Translations under genes and position numbers: made by a program
Shown: piece after piece, positions 25,928 to 38,815 of the stretch
How positions within the stretch are numbered: the stretch's first letter is position 1
Layout: every line of letters begins with the position of its first letter
Assembly (NCBI GenBank): GCA_032718475.1
Contig: JAUCBJ010003530.1
Coordinates: 48,835 to 112,834 of the forward strand
DNA: 64,000 nucleotides
Source of the DNA: Nemertoderma westbladi
Lineage: Eukaryota; Xenacoelomorpha; Nemertodermatida; Nemertodermatidae
Direction: 5' to 3'
Notes under the pieces: generated by a model
Databases searched by the model: none
Told to the model about the DNA's origin: nothing
The model's input: the letters and a program-made list of their open reading frames with translations, nothing else

Positions 25928-27086
25928 TCCACGAAGCTAAGGAAAATCAACTACTTTCGCTAAGAAAGATTTTCCTTAGCTGAGATGGTCTATTCATAGT
26001 GGGCTATTTTACTTGTATGGGGCAGATTAGTTTTTTTTTGATTCCGGAAAAAACTAGCCTTTAAAAGTACCCTGAAATTTTGCATGTATATACTACTCGA
26101 CGAGGCGCATCTTTTGGGCCGGGTCTCATATCCAGGAAAAATCTGGTTTCCATGGCAACGGACTTCAAAAAAAGTCTATGTATTTCAAGTCAATATTTAT
26201 AACTCTATTTGTAGGAAAACTATAATAGATATAAACTTGGGGTTTCGCAACACAACTATAAGGTCCATAGCAGATCCGATTGAGGCTAAATAGAAAATCC
26301 AGTTACCTTGGCAACCGGGATAAACAGATGTTAAAATTTCTAAAATGTTAATTTGAAGCCTAAGGGCAAGGTGTTATGACTTGGGACCAACCCCTACCCC
26401 CACTATATAACTTATTCTGCATCCGAATTACATTGTTCTATTTTTCAGTTACCATGACAACCGCTGAAAACAGATGTTTTTATTCAAAACTTATTCATTT
26501 GGACATAGACTTCACGATAAAATTTTACAAAACTGGGTATGTGTTATCTGGACCAAGAGTTGGAACTTTTAGTGAAACTTAAATTATTCCAGAAATTTAG
26601 TTACCATGGTAACTCTAGTTTATTAAACTCTATATCATTCAAATCTATATTGATAACTCTATTTGTAGCAAAACTGTAATATATATAAACTTGGGGTTTT
26701 GCAACTCATCTATAAGATCCATATCCAAGCCGTTTGAGGTTAATTAGAAAATACAGTTACCATAGCAACAAGTCTAAACAGATGTTAAAATTTATAAAAT
26801 GATAATTTGAAGCACAAGTTAATAGTATTATGACTTGGGACTAACCCCTACCCCCACAATATGACTTATTCTGCATCCGAATTACATTATTATATTTTTC
26901 AGTTTCCATGACAACCACTGCAAACAGATGCATTTTGATAGAAAATCGGTAATTTGGACATAAACTACAATATTTTCTGAAACTCGGAATATGTGTTATA
27001 ATCTGAACCACAATCTGGACTGAATCTTTATTCAAAGGTAAAACCCACAGTTCCAGAGAACTCTAGTTTCCATATGGGAATAGAAG
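25928..27086 (+). mobile_element. Helitron copy 4 (chimera made by the tandem duplication)
   Basis: The 5' part (25,928 to about 26,863) matches copy 6, including the TATTCAAAACTTATTC variant. The 3' part (about 26,864-27,086) matches copy 2, including CATTATTATATTTTTC. The switch point is the junction of the 2,441-bp duplication, so this copy looks like the product of unequal exchange between copies 2 and 6. It is interrupted by copy 5 exactly as copy 2 is by copy 3. Confidence 0.82.
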
Positions 27087-28341
27087 TCCACGAAGCTAAG
27101 GAAAATCAACTACTTTCGCTAAGAAAGATTTTCCTTAGCTGAGATGGTCTATTCATAGTGGGCTATTTTACTTGTGTGGGGCAGATTTGGGGTTTTTTGG
27201 TCGGTGAAAAAACTAGCCTTTAAAAGTACCCTGAAATTTTGCATGTATATACTACTCGTCGAGGCGCATCTTTTGGGCCGGGTCTCATATCCAGGAAAAA
27301 TCTGGTTTCCATGGAAACGGACTTATAAAAAAGTCTCTGTATTTCAAGTCAATATTTAAAACTCTATTTGTAGGGAAACTATAATAGATATAAACTTGGG
27401 GTTTCTCAACTCAACTATAAGGTCCATAGCAGAGCCGATTGAGATTAAATAGAAAATCCAGTTACCTTGGCAACCAGGCTAAACAGATGTTAAAATTTAT
27501 AAAATGATAATTTGAAGCCTAAGGACAAGGTGTTATGACTTGGGACCAACCCCTACCCCCACTATATAACTTATTCTGCGTCCGAATATGATTGTTCTAT
27601 TTTGCAGTTACCATGACAACCGCTGAAAACAGATGTTTTTACACAAAAATTACTCATTTGGACATAGACTTCGCGATAAAATTTTACGAAACTGGGTATG
27701 TGTTATCTGGACCACTAGTTGGAACTTTTAGTGAAACTCAAATCATTCCAGAAATATATAGTTACCTTGGTAACTGTAGTTTATTCAAGTCTATATTCAT
27801 AACTATATTTGTAGCAGAACTGTAATATATATAAACTTGGGGTTTTGCAACTCATATAAGGTCCATATCCAAGCCGTTCCGGTTCGAGCTTAATTAGAAA
27901 ATCCAGTTACCATAGCAACAAGACTAAACAGATGCTAAAATTTATAAAATTAGAATTTGAAGCACTAGTTAACAGTATTATGAGTTGGGACCAACACCTA
28001 CCCCCACTATATGACTTATTCTGCATCCGAATTACATTGTTCTATTTTTCAGTTTCCATGACAACCACTCACAAACAGATGCATTTTGATAGAAAATCGG
28101 TAATTTGGACATAAACTACAAAATTTTCTGAAACTCGGTATGTTATCTGAAAAACAATCTGGACTGAATCTTTTTTCAAAGGTAAAACCAACAGTTCCAG
28201 AGAACTCTAGTTTCCATGGGAATAGAAGTTATTTATTGGCAAATGCTCCTAAACTAGGCTAAGCAACGAACCAAATTGTGGCCGTTTGTTTAATTTTCCT
28301 TATCTTCGTGGTTGCATTTCCTTTAGGAAATGCCTTTCTAG
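27087..28341 (+). mobile_element. Helitron copy 5 (duplicate of copy 3)
   Basis: It appears the same as copy 3 wherever I compared them, offset by 2,441 bp. It has both ends and is followed by the same 27-bp spacer (28,342-28,368). Confidence 0.88.
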
Positions 28342-28368
28342 TAAGATAATTATATAAAATATTACCGA

Positions 28369-29635
28369 TCCACGAAGCTAAGGAAAATCAACTACTTTCG
28401 CTAAGAAAGATTTTCCTTAGCTGAGATGGTCTATTCATAGTGGGCTATTTTACTTGTATGGGGCAGATTAGTTTTTTTTTGATTCCGGAAAAAACTAGCC
28501 TTTAAAAGTACCCTGAAATTTTGCATGTATATACTACTCGACGAGGCGCATCTTTTGGGCCGGGTCTCATATCCAGGAAAAATCTGGTTTCCATGGCAAC
28601 GGACTTCAAAAAAAGTCTATGTATTTCAAGTCAATATTTATAACTCTATTTGTAGGAAAACTATAATAGATATAAACTTGGGGTTTCGCAACACAACTAT
28701 AAGGTCCATAGCAGATCCGATTGAGGCTAAATAGAAAATCCAGTTACCTTGGCAACCGGGATAAACAGATGTTAAAATTTCTAAAATGTTAATTTGAAGC
28801 CTAAGGGCAAGGTGTTATGACTTGGGACCAACCCCTACCCCCACTATATAACTTATTCTGCATCCGAATTACATTGTTCTATTTTTCAGTTACCATGACA
28901 ACCGCTGAAAACAGATGTTTTTATTCAAAACTTATTCATTTGGACATAGACTTCACGATAAAATTTTACAAAACTGGGTATGTGTTATCTGGACCAAGAG
29001 TTGGAACTTTTAGTGAAACTTAAATTATTCCAGAAATTTAGTTACCATGGTAACTCTAGTTTATTAAACTCTATATCATTCAAATCTATATTGATAACTC
29101 TATTTGTAGCAAAACTGTAATATATATAAACTTGGGGTTTTGCAACTCATCTATAAGATCCATATCCAAGCCGTTTGAGGTTAATTAGAAAATACAGTTA
29201 CCATAGCAACAAGTCTAAACAGATGTTAAAATTTATAAAATGATAATTTGAAGCACAAGTTAATAGTATTATGACTTGGGACTAACCCCTACCCCCACAA
29301 TATGACTTATTCTGCATCCGAATTACATTGTTCTATTTTTCAGTTTCCATGACAACCACTGCAAACAGATGCATTTTGATAGAAAATCGGTAATCTGGAC
29401 ATAAACTACAATATTTTCTGAAACTCAGTATATGTGTTATCTGAACCACAATCTGTACTGAATTTTTTTTCAAAGGTTAAAGCAACAGTTCCAGAGAACT
29501 CTAGTTTCCATGGGAATAGAAGTTAATTATTGGCAAATGCTAATAAACTAGGCTAAGCAACGAACCAAAGTGTGGCCGTTTGTTTAATTTTCCTTAGCTT
29601 CGTGGTTGCATTTCCTTTAGGAAATGCCTTTCTAG
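28369..29635 (+). mobile_element. Helitron copy 6 (full length, 1,267 bp)
   Basis: It is complete from TCCACGAAG to CTTTCTAG. The 5' flank TAAAATATTACCGA is part of a host sequence also seen intact at 36,209-36,230. It is followed directly by an orphan 3' tail. Confidence 0.9.
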
Positions 29636-29794
29636 TTAAAGCAACAGTTCCAGAGAACTCTAGTTTCCATGGGAATAGAAGTTAATTATTTACAATTGCT
29701 ACTAAACGAAGCTAAGCAACGAACCAAAGTGTGGCCGTTTGTTTAATTTTCCTTAGCTTCGTGGTTGCATTTCCTTTAGGAAATGCCTTTCTCG
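29636..29794 (+). mobile_element. Orphan Helitron 3' tail (159 bp)
   Basis: This is a second copy of the last ~160 bp of the element (TTAAAGCAACAGTTCC through the hairpin and CTTTCTCG), directly after the end of copy 6 and without a 5' end. Tandem 3' ends like this are expected when rolling-circle transfer reads past or restarts at a terminator, or after recombination. Confidence 0.8.
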
Positions 29795-29822
29795 TATTAC
29801 TGTTCTAAAAGAAATTGTTTAA

Positions 29823-30322
29823 TCCACGAAGCTAAGGAAAATCAACTACTTTCGCTAAGAAAGATTTTCCTTAGCTGAGATGGTCTATTCATAGTGGGCT
29901 ATTTTACTTGTATGGGGCAGATTAGTTTTTTTTTAAGTCCAGCAAAAACTAGCCTTTAAAAGTACCCTGAAATTTTGCATGTATATACTACTAGACGAGG
30001 CGCATCTTTTGGGCCGGGTCTCATATCCAGGAAAAATCTGGTTTCCATGGCAACGGACTTCAAGAAAAGTCTATGTATTTCAAGTCAATATTTATAACTC
30101 TATTTGTAGGAAAACTATAATAGATATAAACTTGGGGTTTTGCAACTCATCTATAAGATCCATATCCAAGCCGTTTGAGGTTAATTAGAAAATACAGTTA
30201 CCATAGCAACAAGTCTAAACAGATGTTAAAATTTATGAAATGATAATTTGAAGCACAAGTTAATAGTATTATGACTTGGGACTAACCCCTACCCCCACAA
30301 TATGACTTATTCTGCATCCGAA
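29823..30322 (+). mobile_element. Helitron copy 7 (5' part only, 500 bp)
   Basis: It has an intact 5' end. After about 320 bp it jumps within the core (GGGGTTTTGCAACTCATC follows a 5'-type unit), so a core segment is deleted. It is cut off at GCATCCGAA by the 5' end of copy 8 and no 3' remainder is seen. Confidence 0.8.
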
Positions 30323-31589
30323 TCCACGAAGCTAAGGAAAATCAACTACTTTCGCTAAGAAAGATTTTCCTTAGCTGAGATGGTCTATTCATAGTGGGCT
30401 ATTTTACTTGTATGGAGCAGATTTAGTGTTTTTTGGTCGGGGAAAAAACTAGCCTTTAAAAGTACCCTGAAATTTTGCATGTATATACAACTCATCAAGG
30501 CGCGTCGTGTGGGATGGGTCTCATCTCCAGGAAAAATCTGGTTTCCATGGCAACGGACTTAGAAAAAAGTCTATGTATTTCAAGTCAATATTTGTAACTC
30601 TATTTGTAGGAAAACTATAATACATATAAACTTGGGGTTTCTCAACACAACTATAAGGTCCATAGCAGAGCCGATTGAGGTTAAATAGAAAATCCAGTTA
30701 CCTTGGCAACCGGGCTAAACAGATGTTAAAATTTTTAAAATGTTAATTTGAAGCCTAAGGTTAAGGTGTGATGACTTGGGACCAATCCCTACCCCCACTA
30801 TATAACTTATTCTGCGTCCGAATTTGATTGTTCTATTTTGCAGTTACCTTGACAACCGCTGAAAACAGATGTTTTTATACGAAAATTATTCATTTGTACA
30901 TAGACTTCACGATAAAATTTTACGAAACTAGGTATGTGTTATCTGGACCACTAGTTGGAACTTTTAGTGAAACTCAAAACATTCCAGAAATATCTAGTTA
31001 CCATGGTAACTGTAGTTTTTTTAAAGTTATATATCATTCAAGTCTATAATCATAACTCTATTTGGAGAAAAACTGTAATATATATAAACTTGGGGTTTTG
31101 CAACTCATCTATAAGGTCCATATACAAGCCGTTCGAAGTTAATTAGAAAATCCATTTACCATTGCAACAAGAGTAAACAGATGTTAAAATTAATAAAATG
31201 ATAATTTGAAGCACAATTTAATAGTATTATGACTTGGGACCAACACCTACCCCCACTATATGACTTATTCTGCATCCGAATTACATTGTTCTATTTTTCA
31301 GTTTCCATGACAACCACTGCAAACAGATGCATTTTGATAGAAAATCTGTAATTTGGACATAAACTACAATATTTTCTGAAACTCGATGTGTTATCTGAAA
31401 AACAATCTGGACTGAATCTTTTTTCAAAGGTAAAACCAACAGTTCCAGAGAACTCTAGTTTCCATGGGAATAGAAGTTATTTATTGGCAAATGCTACTAA
31501 ACTAGGCTAAGCAACGAACCAAATTGTGGCCGTTTGTTTAATTTTCCTTAGCTTCGTGGTTGCATTTCCTTTAGGAAATGCCTTTCTAG
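30323..31589 (+). mobile_element. Helitron copy 8 (full length, 1,267 bp)
   Basis: It is complete, inserted A|T inside copy 7. It has the CATCAAGGCGCGTCGTGTGG variant near 30,493, shared with copies 11 and 15. It ends CTTTCTAG, followed by a spacer of about 96 bp (31,590-31,685) with no other features. Confidence 0.9.
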
Positions 31590-31685
31590 TATTAAATATT
31601 TGTCATCTTCTAAAGTCTATTTATAAACCAAAAGACATATAAATTTAGCAGGTTAAACTGCTAAAGGTCTTCAAAAGCGCGTACA

Positions 31686-33468
31686 GCAGATTTGGGGTTT
31701 TTTGATTCCGGAAAAAACTAGCCTTTAAAAGTACCCTGAAATTTTGCATGTATGTACTACTCGTCGAGGCGCATCGTGTGGGATGGGTCTCATATCCAGG
31801 AAAAATCTGGTGTCCATGGCAACGGACTTAGAAAAAAGTCTATGTATTTCAAGTCAATATTTATAACTATATTTGTAGGAAAACTATAATAGATATAAAC
31901 TTGGGGTTTCTCAACTCAACTATAAGGTCCATAGCAGAGCCGATTGAGGTTAAATAGAAAATCCAGTTACCTTGGCAACCGGGCTAAATAGATGTTAAAA
32001 TTTATAAAATGTTAATTTGAAGCCTAAGGTTAATGTGTGATGATTTGGGACCAACCCCTACCCCCACTATATGACTTATTCTGCATCCGAATTCGATTGT
32101 TCTATTTTTCAGTTACCATGACAACCGCTGAAAACAGATGTTTTTATACAAAAATAACTCATTTGGACATATAGACTTCGCGATAAAATTTTACAAAACT
32201 GGGTATGTGTTATCTGGACCACTAGTTGGAACTTTTAGTGAAACTTAAATTATTCCAGAAATTTAGTTACCATGGTAACTGTAGTTTATTAAACTCTATA
32301 TCATTCAAGTCTATATTGATAACTGTATTTGTAGCAAAACTGTAATATATATAAACTTGGGGTTTTGCAACTCATATATAAGATCCATATCCAAGCCGTT
32401 TGAGGTTAATTAGAAAATACAGTTACCATAGCAACAAGTCTAAACAGATGTTAAAATTTATAAAATGTTAATTTGAAGCCTAAGGTTAAGGTGTTATGAC
32501 TTGGGAAACCCCTACCCCCACTATATGACTTTTTCTGCATCCGAATTACATTGTTCTATTTTTCAGTTTCCATGACAACCACTGCAAACAGATGCATTTT
32601 GATAGAAAATCGGTAATAAAATGTTAATTTGAAGCCTAAGGTTAATGTGTGATGACTTGGGACCAACCCCTACCCCCACTATATTACTTATTCTGCATCC
32701 GAATTACATTGTTATATTTTTCAGTTACCATGACAACCGCAGAAAACAGATGTTTTTATACAAAAATTATTCATTTGGACATAGACTTCGCGATAAAATT
32801 TTACAAAACTGGGTATGTGTTATCTGGACCTCTGGTTTGAACTTTTAGTGAAACTTAAATTATTCCAGAAATTTAGTTACCATGGTAACTGTAGTTTATT
32901 AAACTCTATATCATTCAAGTCTATATTGATAACTCTATTTGTGGCAAAACTGTAATATATATAAACTTGGGGTTTTGCAACTCATCTATAAGATCCATAT
33001 CCAAGCCGTTTGAGGTTAATTAGAAAATACAGTTACCATAGCAACAAGTCTAAACAGATGTTAAAATTTATAAAATGATAATTTGAAGCACAAGTTAATA
33101 GTATTATGACTTGGGACTAACCCCTACCCCCACTATATGACTTATTCTGCATCCGAATTACATTGTTCTATTTTTCAGTTTCCATGACAACCACTGCAAA
33201 CAGATGCATTTTGATAGAAAATCGGTAATTTGGACATAAACTACAATATTTTCTGAAACTCGGAAAGTGTTATCTGAACCACAATCTGTACTGAATTTTT
33301 TTTCAAAGGTTAAACCAACAGTTCCAGAGAACTCTAGTTTCCATGGGAATAGAAGTTAATTATTGACAAATGCTACTAAACGAGGCTAAGCAACGAACCA
33401 AAGTGTGGCAGTTTGTTTAATTTTCCTTAGCTTCGTGGTTGCATTTCCTTTAGGAAATGCCTTTCTCG
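31686..33468 (+). mobile_element. 5'-truncated Helitron copy with expanded core (1,783 bp)
   Basis: It lacks the first ~110 bp and begins at GCAGATTTGGGG. It is longer than a full copy because its core is expanded. X-box-like palindromes occur at about 31,810, 31,966, 32,112, 32,266, 32,422, 32,566, 32,724, 32,876, 33,032, 33,178 and 33,337: eleven, where a standard copy has seven. The repeated words CTAAGGTTAA near 32,030, 32,480 and 32,637 show the block that was reiterated. The 3' end is normal (hairpin, CTTTCTCG). Confidence 0.85.
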
Positions 33469-33476
33469 TAATTATA

Positions 33477-34620
33477 TCCACGAAGTTAAGGAAAATCAAC
33501 TACTTTCGCTAAGAAAGATTTTCCTTAGCTGAGATGGTCTATTCATAGTGGGCTATTTTACTTGTATGAGGCAGATTTGGGGTTTTTTGACCGGTGAAAA
33601 AACTAGCCTTTAAAAGTACCCTGAAATTTTGCATGTATATACTACTCGTCGAGGCGCATCTTTTGGGCTGGGTCTCATATCCAGGAAAAATCTGGTTTCC
33701 ATGGCAACGGACTTAGAAAAAAGTCTATGTATTTCAAGTCAATATTTATAACTCTATTTGTAGGAAAACTATAATACATATATACTTGGGGTTTCTCAAC
33801 TCAACTATAAGGTCCATAGCAGAGCCGACTGAGGTTCAATAGAAAATCCAGTTGCCTTGGCAACTGGGCTAGACAGATGTTAAAATTTACAAAATGTTAA
33901 TTTGAAGCCTAAGGAGAAGGTGTTATGTCTTGGGACCAACCCCTACCCCCACTATATGAGTTATTCTGCGTCCGAATTTCATTGTTTAATTTTGCAGTTA
34001 CCATGACAACCGCTGAAACAGATGTTTTTATACGAAAATAACTCATTTGGACATAGACTTCACGATAAAATTTTACGAAACTGGATATGTGTTATCTGGA
34101 CCACTAGTTCGAACTTTTAGTGAAACTCAAAACATCCCAGAAATATCTAGTTACCATGGTAACTGTAGTTTATTAAAGTCTATATTATTCAAGTCTATAT
34201 TCATAACTCTATTCGGAGCAAAACTGTAATATATATAAACTTGGGGTTTTGCAACTCATCTATAAGGTCCATATACAAACCGTTCGAGGTTAATTTGAAA
34301 ATCCAGCTACCATAGCAACAAGACTATACAGATGTTAAAATTTATAAAATGATAATTTGAAGCACAAGTTAATAGTATTATGACTTGGGACCAACACCTA
34401 CCCCCACTATATGACTTATTCTGCATCCGAATTACATTGTTCTATTTTTCAGTTTCCCTGACAACCACTGCAAACAAACCGATGCATTTTCATAGAAAAT
34501 CGGTAATTTGGACATAAACTACAATATTTTCTGAAATTCGGTATATATGTTAATGTTATCTGAACCACAATCTGGACTAAATCTTTTTTCAAAGGTTAAA
34601 CCAACAGTTCCAGAAAACTG
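33477..34620 (+). mobile_element. Helitron copy 9 (3' end missing)
   Basis: The 5' end reads TCCACGAAGTTAAGG, one base off consensus. An 8-bp spacer TAATTATA separates it from the preceding CTCG end. It is interrupted at CCAGAAAACTG by copy 10; the remaining tail is not recovered. Confidence 0.82.
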
Positions 34621-36208
34621 TCCACGAAGCTAAGGAAAATCAACTACTTTCGCTAAGAAAGATTTTCCTTAGCTGAGATGGTGTATTCATAGTGGGCTAT
34701 TTTACTTGTATGGGGCAGATTTGGTTTTTTTTGACCCCCGGCAAATCTAGCCTTTAAAAGTACCCTGAAATTTTGCATGTATATACTACTCGACGAGGCG
34801 CATCTTTTGGGCCGGGTCTCATATCCAGGAAAAATCTGGTTTCCATGGCAACGGACTTATAAAAAAGTCTATGTATTTCAAGTCAATATTTATAACTCTA
34901 TTTGTAGAAAAACTACTAGAAAGGCATTTCCTAAAGGAAATGCAACCACGAAGCTAAGGAAAATTAAACAAAGGGCCACAATTTGGTTTGTTGCTTAGCC
35001 TAGTTTAGTAGCATTTGCCAATAAATAACTTATATTCCCATGGAAACTAGAGTTCTCTGGAACTGTTGGTTTTACCTTTGAAAAAAGATTCAGTCCAGAT
35101 TGTGGTTCAGATAACACATACCAAGTTTCAGAAAATATTGTAGTTTATGTCCAAATTAGCGATTTTCTATTAAAATGCAACTGTTTGCAGTGGTTGTCAT
35201 GGAAACTGAAAAATAGAACAATGTAATTCGGATGCAGAATAAGTCATATAATGGGGGTAGGTCTTGGTCCCAAGTCATAATACTATTAACTTGTGCTTCA
35301 AATTATCATTTTATAAATTTTGCCCAACAGAAGTAAAACAGATGTTAAAATTTTTAAAATGTTAATTTGAGGCCTAAGGGCAAGGTGTTATGACTTGGGA
35401 CCAACCCCTACCCCCATTATATAACTTATTCTGCATTCGAATTACATTGTTCTATTTTTCAGTTACCATGACAACCGCTGAAAACAGATGTTTTTATTCA
35501 AAACTTATTCATTTGGACAAAGACTTCACGATAAAATTTTACAAAACTGGGTATGTGTTATCTGGACCACTAGTTGGAACTTTTAGTGAAACTTAAATTA
35601 TTCCAGAAATTTAGTTACCATGGTAACTGTAGTTTTATTAAACTCTATATCATTCAAATCTATATTGATAACTCTATTTGTAGCAAAACTGTAATATATA
35701 TAAACTTGGGGTTTTGCAACTCATCTATAAGATCCATATCCAAGCCATTTGAGGTTAATTAGAAAATACAGTTACCATAGCAACAAGTCTAAACAGATGT
35801 TAAAATTTATAAAATGATAATTTGAAGCACAAGTTAATAGTATTATGACTTGGGACTAACCCCTACCCCCACTATATGACTTATTCTGCATCCAAATTAC
35901 ATTGTTCTATTTTTCAGTTTCCATGACAACCACTGCAAACAGATGCATTTTGATAGAAAATCGGTAATTTGGACATAAACTACAATATTTTCTGAAACTC
36001 AGTATATGTGTTATCTGAACCACAATCTGTACTGAATTTTTTTTCAATGGTTAAGCAACAGTTCCAGAGAACTCTAGTTTCAATGGGAATATAAGTTAAT
36101 TATTTGCAAATGCTACTAAACTAGGCTAAGCAACAAACCAAATTGTGGCCGTTTGTTTAATTTTCCTTAGCTTCGTGGTTGCATTTCCTTTAGGAAATGC
36201 CTTTCTAG
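34621..36208 (+). mobile_element. Helitron copy 10, invaded by an inverted fragment
   Basis: It starts TCCACG and ends CTTTCTAG. Between about 34,916 and 35,321 it contains a piece of the same family in reverse orientation, and about 150 bp of its own core are missing there. It is followed by 288 bp of unrelated sequence. Confidence 0.85.
34916..35321 (-). mobile_element. Inverted Helitron 3' fragment
   Basis: On the reverse strand this is the 3' portion of the element: CTAG at 34,916-34,919 read backwards, then the hairpin, the subterminal inverted repeat and about 340 bp of core, ending near AATTATCATTTTATAAATTT. It has no 5' end. It is the only copy on the minus strand in the cluster. Confidence 0.85.
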
Positions 36209-36496
36209 TAAAATATTACCGATAATTATATTAGTACGGGCTCTGGCGGCGTTAAGCGCAATACCCGAAGGTAAATTAACGAGACTATTATTTTTGGATG
36301 GAGGACCATGTTAGACGTCAGAACACAGTTGGTGATCGGTATAGCTAATTTGCATTCTAGAACTACAGGCCAAAAACAAGCTAGCTAGCCGACCCCTACC
36401 TAACTCTATGTTGGGCCCTCTGGTTGAATATAAATGCAATCATTTTTTTCAATTGAACATTTTTCTTATAGAGGGAAGACCGGCGATTAATATAAA
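36209..36496. other. Single-copy-like spacer between Helitron copies
   Basis: These 288 bp do not resemble the Helitron core. They begin TAAAATATTACCGA then TAATTATA, words that also flank copies 4, 6 and 9, so this is probably the original host sequence that received insertions. No ORF or RNA gene is recognised. Confidence 0.5.
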
Positions 36497-37050
36497 TCCA
36501 CGAAGCTAAGGAAAATCAACTACTTTCGCTAAGAAAGATTTTCCTTAGCTGAGATGGTCTATTCATAGTGGGCTATTTTACTTGTGTGAGGCAGATTTAG
36601 TGTTTTTTGGTCGGGGAAAAAACTAGCCTTTAAAAGTACCCTGAAATTTTGCATGTATGTACTACTCATCGAGGCGCGTCGTGTGGGATGGGTCTCATAT
36701 TCAGGAAAAATCTGGTTTCCATGGCAACGGACTTAGAAAAAGTCTATGTATTTCAAGTCAATATTTATAACTCTATTTGTAGGAAAACTATAATACATAT
36801 AAACTTGGGATTTCTCAACTCAACTATAAGGTCCATAGCAGAGCCGATTGAGGTTAAATAGAAATTCCAGTTACCTTGGCAACCGGGCTAAACAGATGTT
36901 GAAATTTATAAAATGTTAATTTGAAGCCTAAGGTTAATGTGTTATGTCTTGGGACCAACCCCTACCCCCACTATATGACTTATTCTGCGTCCGAATTTCA
37001 TTGTTTAATTTTGCAGTTACCATGACAACCGCTGAAAACAGATGTTTTTA

Positions 37051-38323
37051 TCCACGAAGCTAAGGAAAATCAACTACTTTCGCTAAGAAAGATTTTCCTT
37101 AGCTGAGATGGTCTATTCATAGTGGGCTATTTTACTTGTGTGAGGCAGATTTGGGGTTTTTTGATAGGCGAAAAAACTAGCCTTTAAAAGTACCCTGAAA
37201 TTTTGCATGTATATACTACTCGACGAGGCGCATCTTTTGGGCCGGGTCTCATATCCAGGAAAAATCTGGTTTCCATGGCAACGGACTTCAAAAAAAGTCT
37301 ATGTATTGAAAGTCAATATTTATAACTCTATTTGTAGGAAAACTATAATAGATATAAACTTGGGGTTTCGCAACACAACTATAAGGTCCATAGCAGATCC
37401 GATTGAGGCTAAATAGAAAATCCAGTTACCTTGGCAACCGGGATAAACAGATGTTAAAATTTATAAAATGTTAATTTGAAGCCTAAGGGCAAGGTGTTAT
37501 GACTTGGGACCAACCCCTACCCCCACTATATAACTTATTCTGCATCCGAATTACATTGTTCTATTTTTCAGTTACCATGACAACCGCTGAAAACAGATGT
37601 TTTTATTCAAAACTTATTCATTTGGACATAGACTTCACGATAAAATTTTACAAAACTGGGTATGTGTTATCTGGACCACTAGTTGGAACTTTTAGTGAAA
37701 CTCAAAACATTCCAGAAATATCTAGTTACCGTGGTAACTGGAGTTTATTACAGATTATATCATTCAAGTCTATATTCATAACTCTATTTGTAGAAAAACC
37801 GCAATAGATATAAACTTGGGGTTTCTCAACTCAACTATAAGGTTCATATCCAAGCCGTTCGAGGTTAATTAGAAATTCCAGTCACCATAGCAACAAGACT
37901 AAACAGATATTAAAATTTATAAAATGATAATTTGAAGCACAAGTTAATAGTATTATGACTTGGGACCAACACCTACCCCCACTATATGACTTATTCTGCA
38001 TCCGAATTACATTGTTCTATTTTTCAGTTTCCATGACAACCACTACAAACAGATGCATTTTGATAGAAAATCGGTAATTTGGACATAAACTACAATATTT
38101 TCTAAAACTCAGTACATGTGTTATCTGAACCACAATCTGTACTGAATTTTTTTTCAAAGGTTAAAGCAACAGTTCCAGCGAACTCTAGTTTCCATGGGAA
38201 TAGAAGTTAATTATTGACAATTGCTACTAAACGAGGCTAAGCAAGCAACGAACCAAAGTGTGGCCGTTTGTTTAATTTTCCTTAGCTTCGTGGTTGCATT
38301 TCCTTTAGGAAATGCCTTTCTCG
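37051..38323 (+). mobile_element. Helitron copy 12 (full length, nested in copy 11)
   Basis: It is complete at 1,273 bp and inserted between GATGTTTTTA and TACAAAAATAAC. Copies without an insertion read straight through these two words (for example 32,139-32,160). X-box-like palindromes start at 37,269, 37,425, 37,571, 37,735, 37,881, 38,027 and 38,188. Confidence 0.93.
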
Positions 38324-38815
38324 TACAAAAATAACTCATTTGGACATAGACTTCGCGATAAAATTTTACGAAATTGGATATGTGTTATCTGGACCACTAG
38401 TTGAAACTTTTAGTAAAACCTAAAACATTCCATAAATATCTTGTTACCATGGTAACTGGAGTTTATTAAAGTCGATATCATTCAAGTCTAAATTCAATAC
38501 TCTATTTGCAGCAAAATAATGTAATAAATATAAATTTGGGGTTTTGCAAGTCATCTGTAAGGTCCATATACAATCCATTCGAGGTTAATTACACAATCCA
38601 ATTACCATAGCAACAAGACTAAACAGATGTTAAAATTTCTAAAATGATAATTTGAAACACAAGTTAATAGTATTATGACTTGGGACCAAGACCTACCCCC
38701 ATTATATGACTTATTCTGCATCCGAATTACATTGTTCTATTTTTCAGTTTCCATGACAACCACTGCAAACAGATGCATTATGATAGAAAATCGGTAATTT
38801 GGACATAAACTACAA

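Larger units (their letters stand above)
24423..29304 (+). repeat. 2,441-bp tandem segmental duplication
   Basis: The blocks 24,423 to about 26,863 and 26,864 to about 29,304 look the same throughout at an offset of 2,441 bp. They contain the tail of copy 2 (or of chimera 4), copy 3/5, the 27-bp spacer and the front of copy 6 (or 4). Outside this span the alignment fails: ACCAAGACCTACC near 24,400 against ACTAACCCCTACC near 26,840, and CATTATTATATT near 26,884 against CATTGTTCTATT near 29,325. The edges lie at homologous positions of two Helitron copies. Confidence 0.85.
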
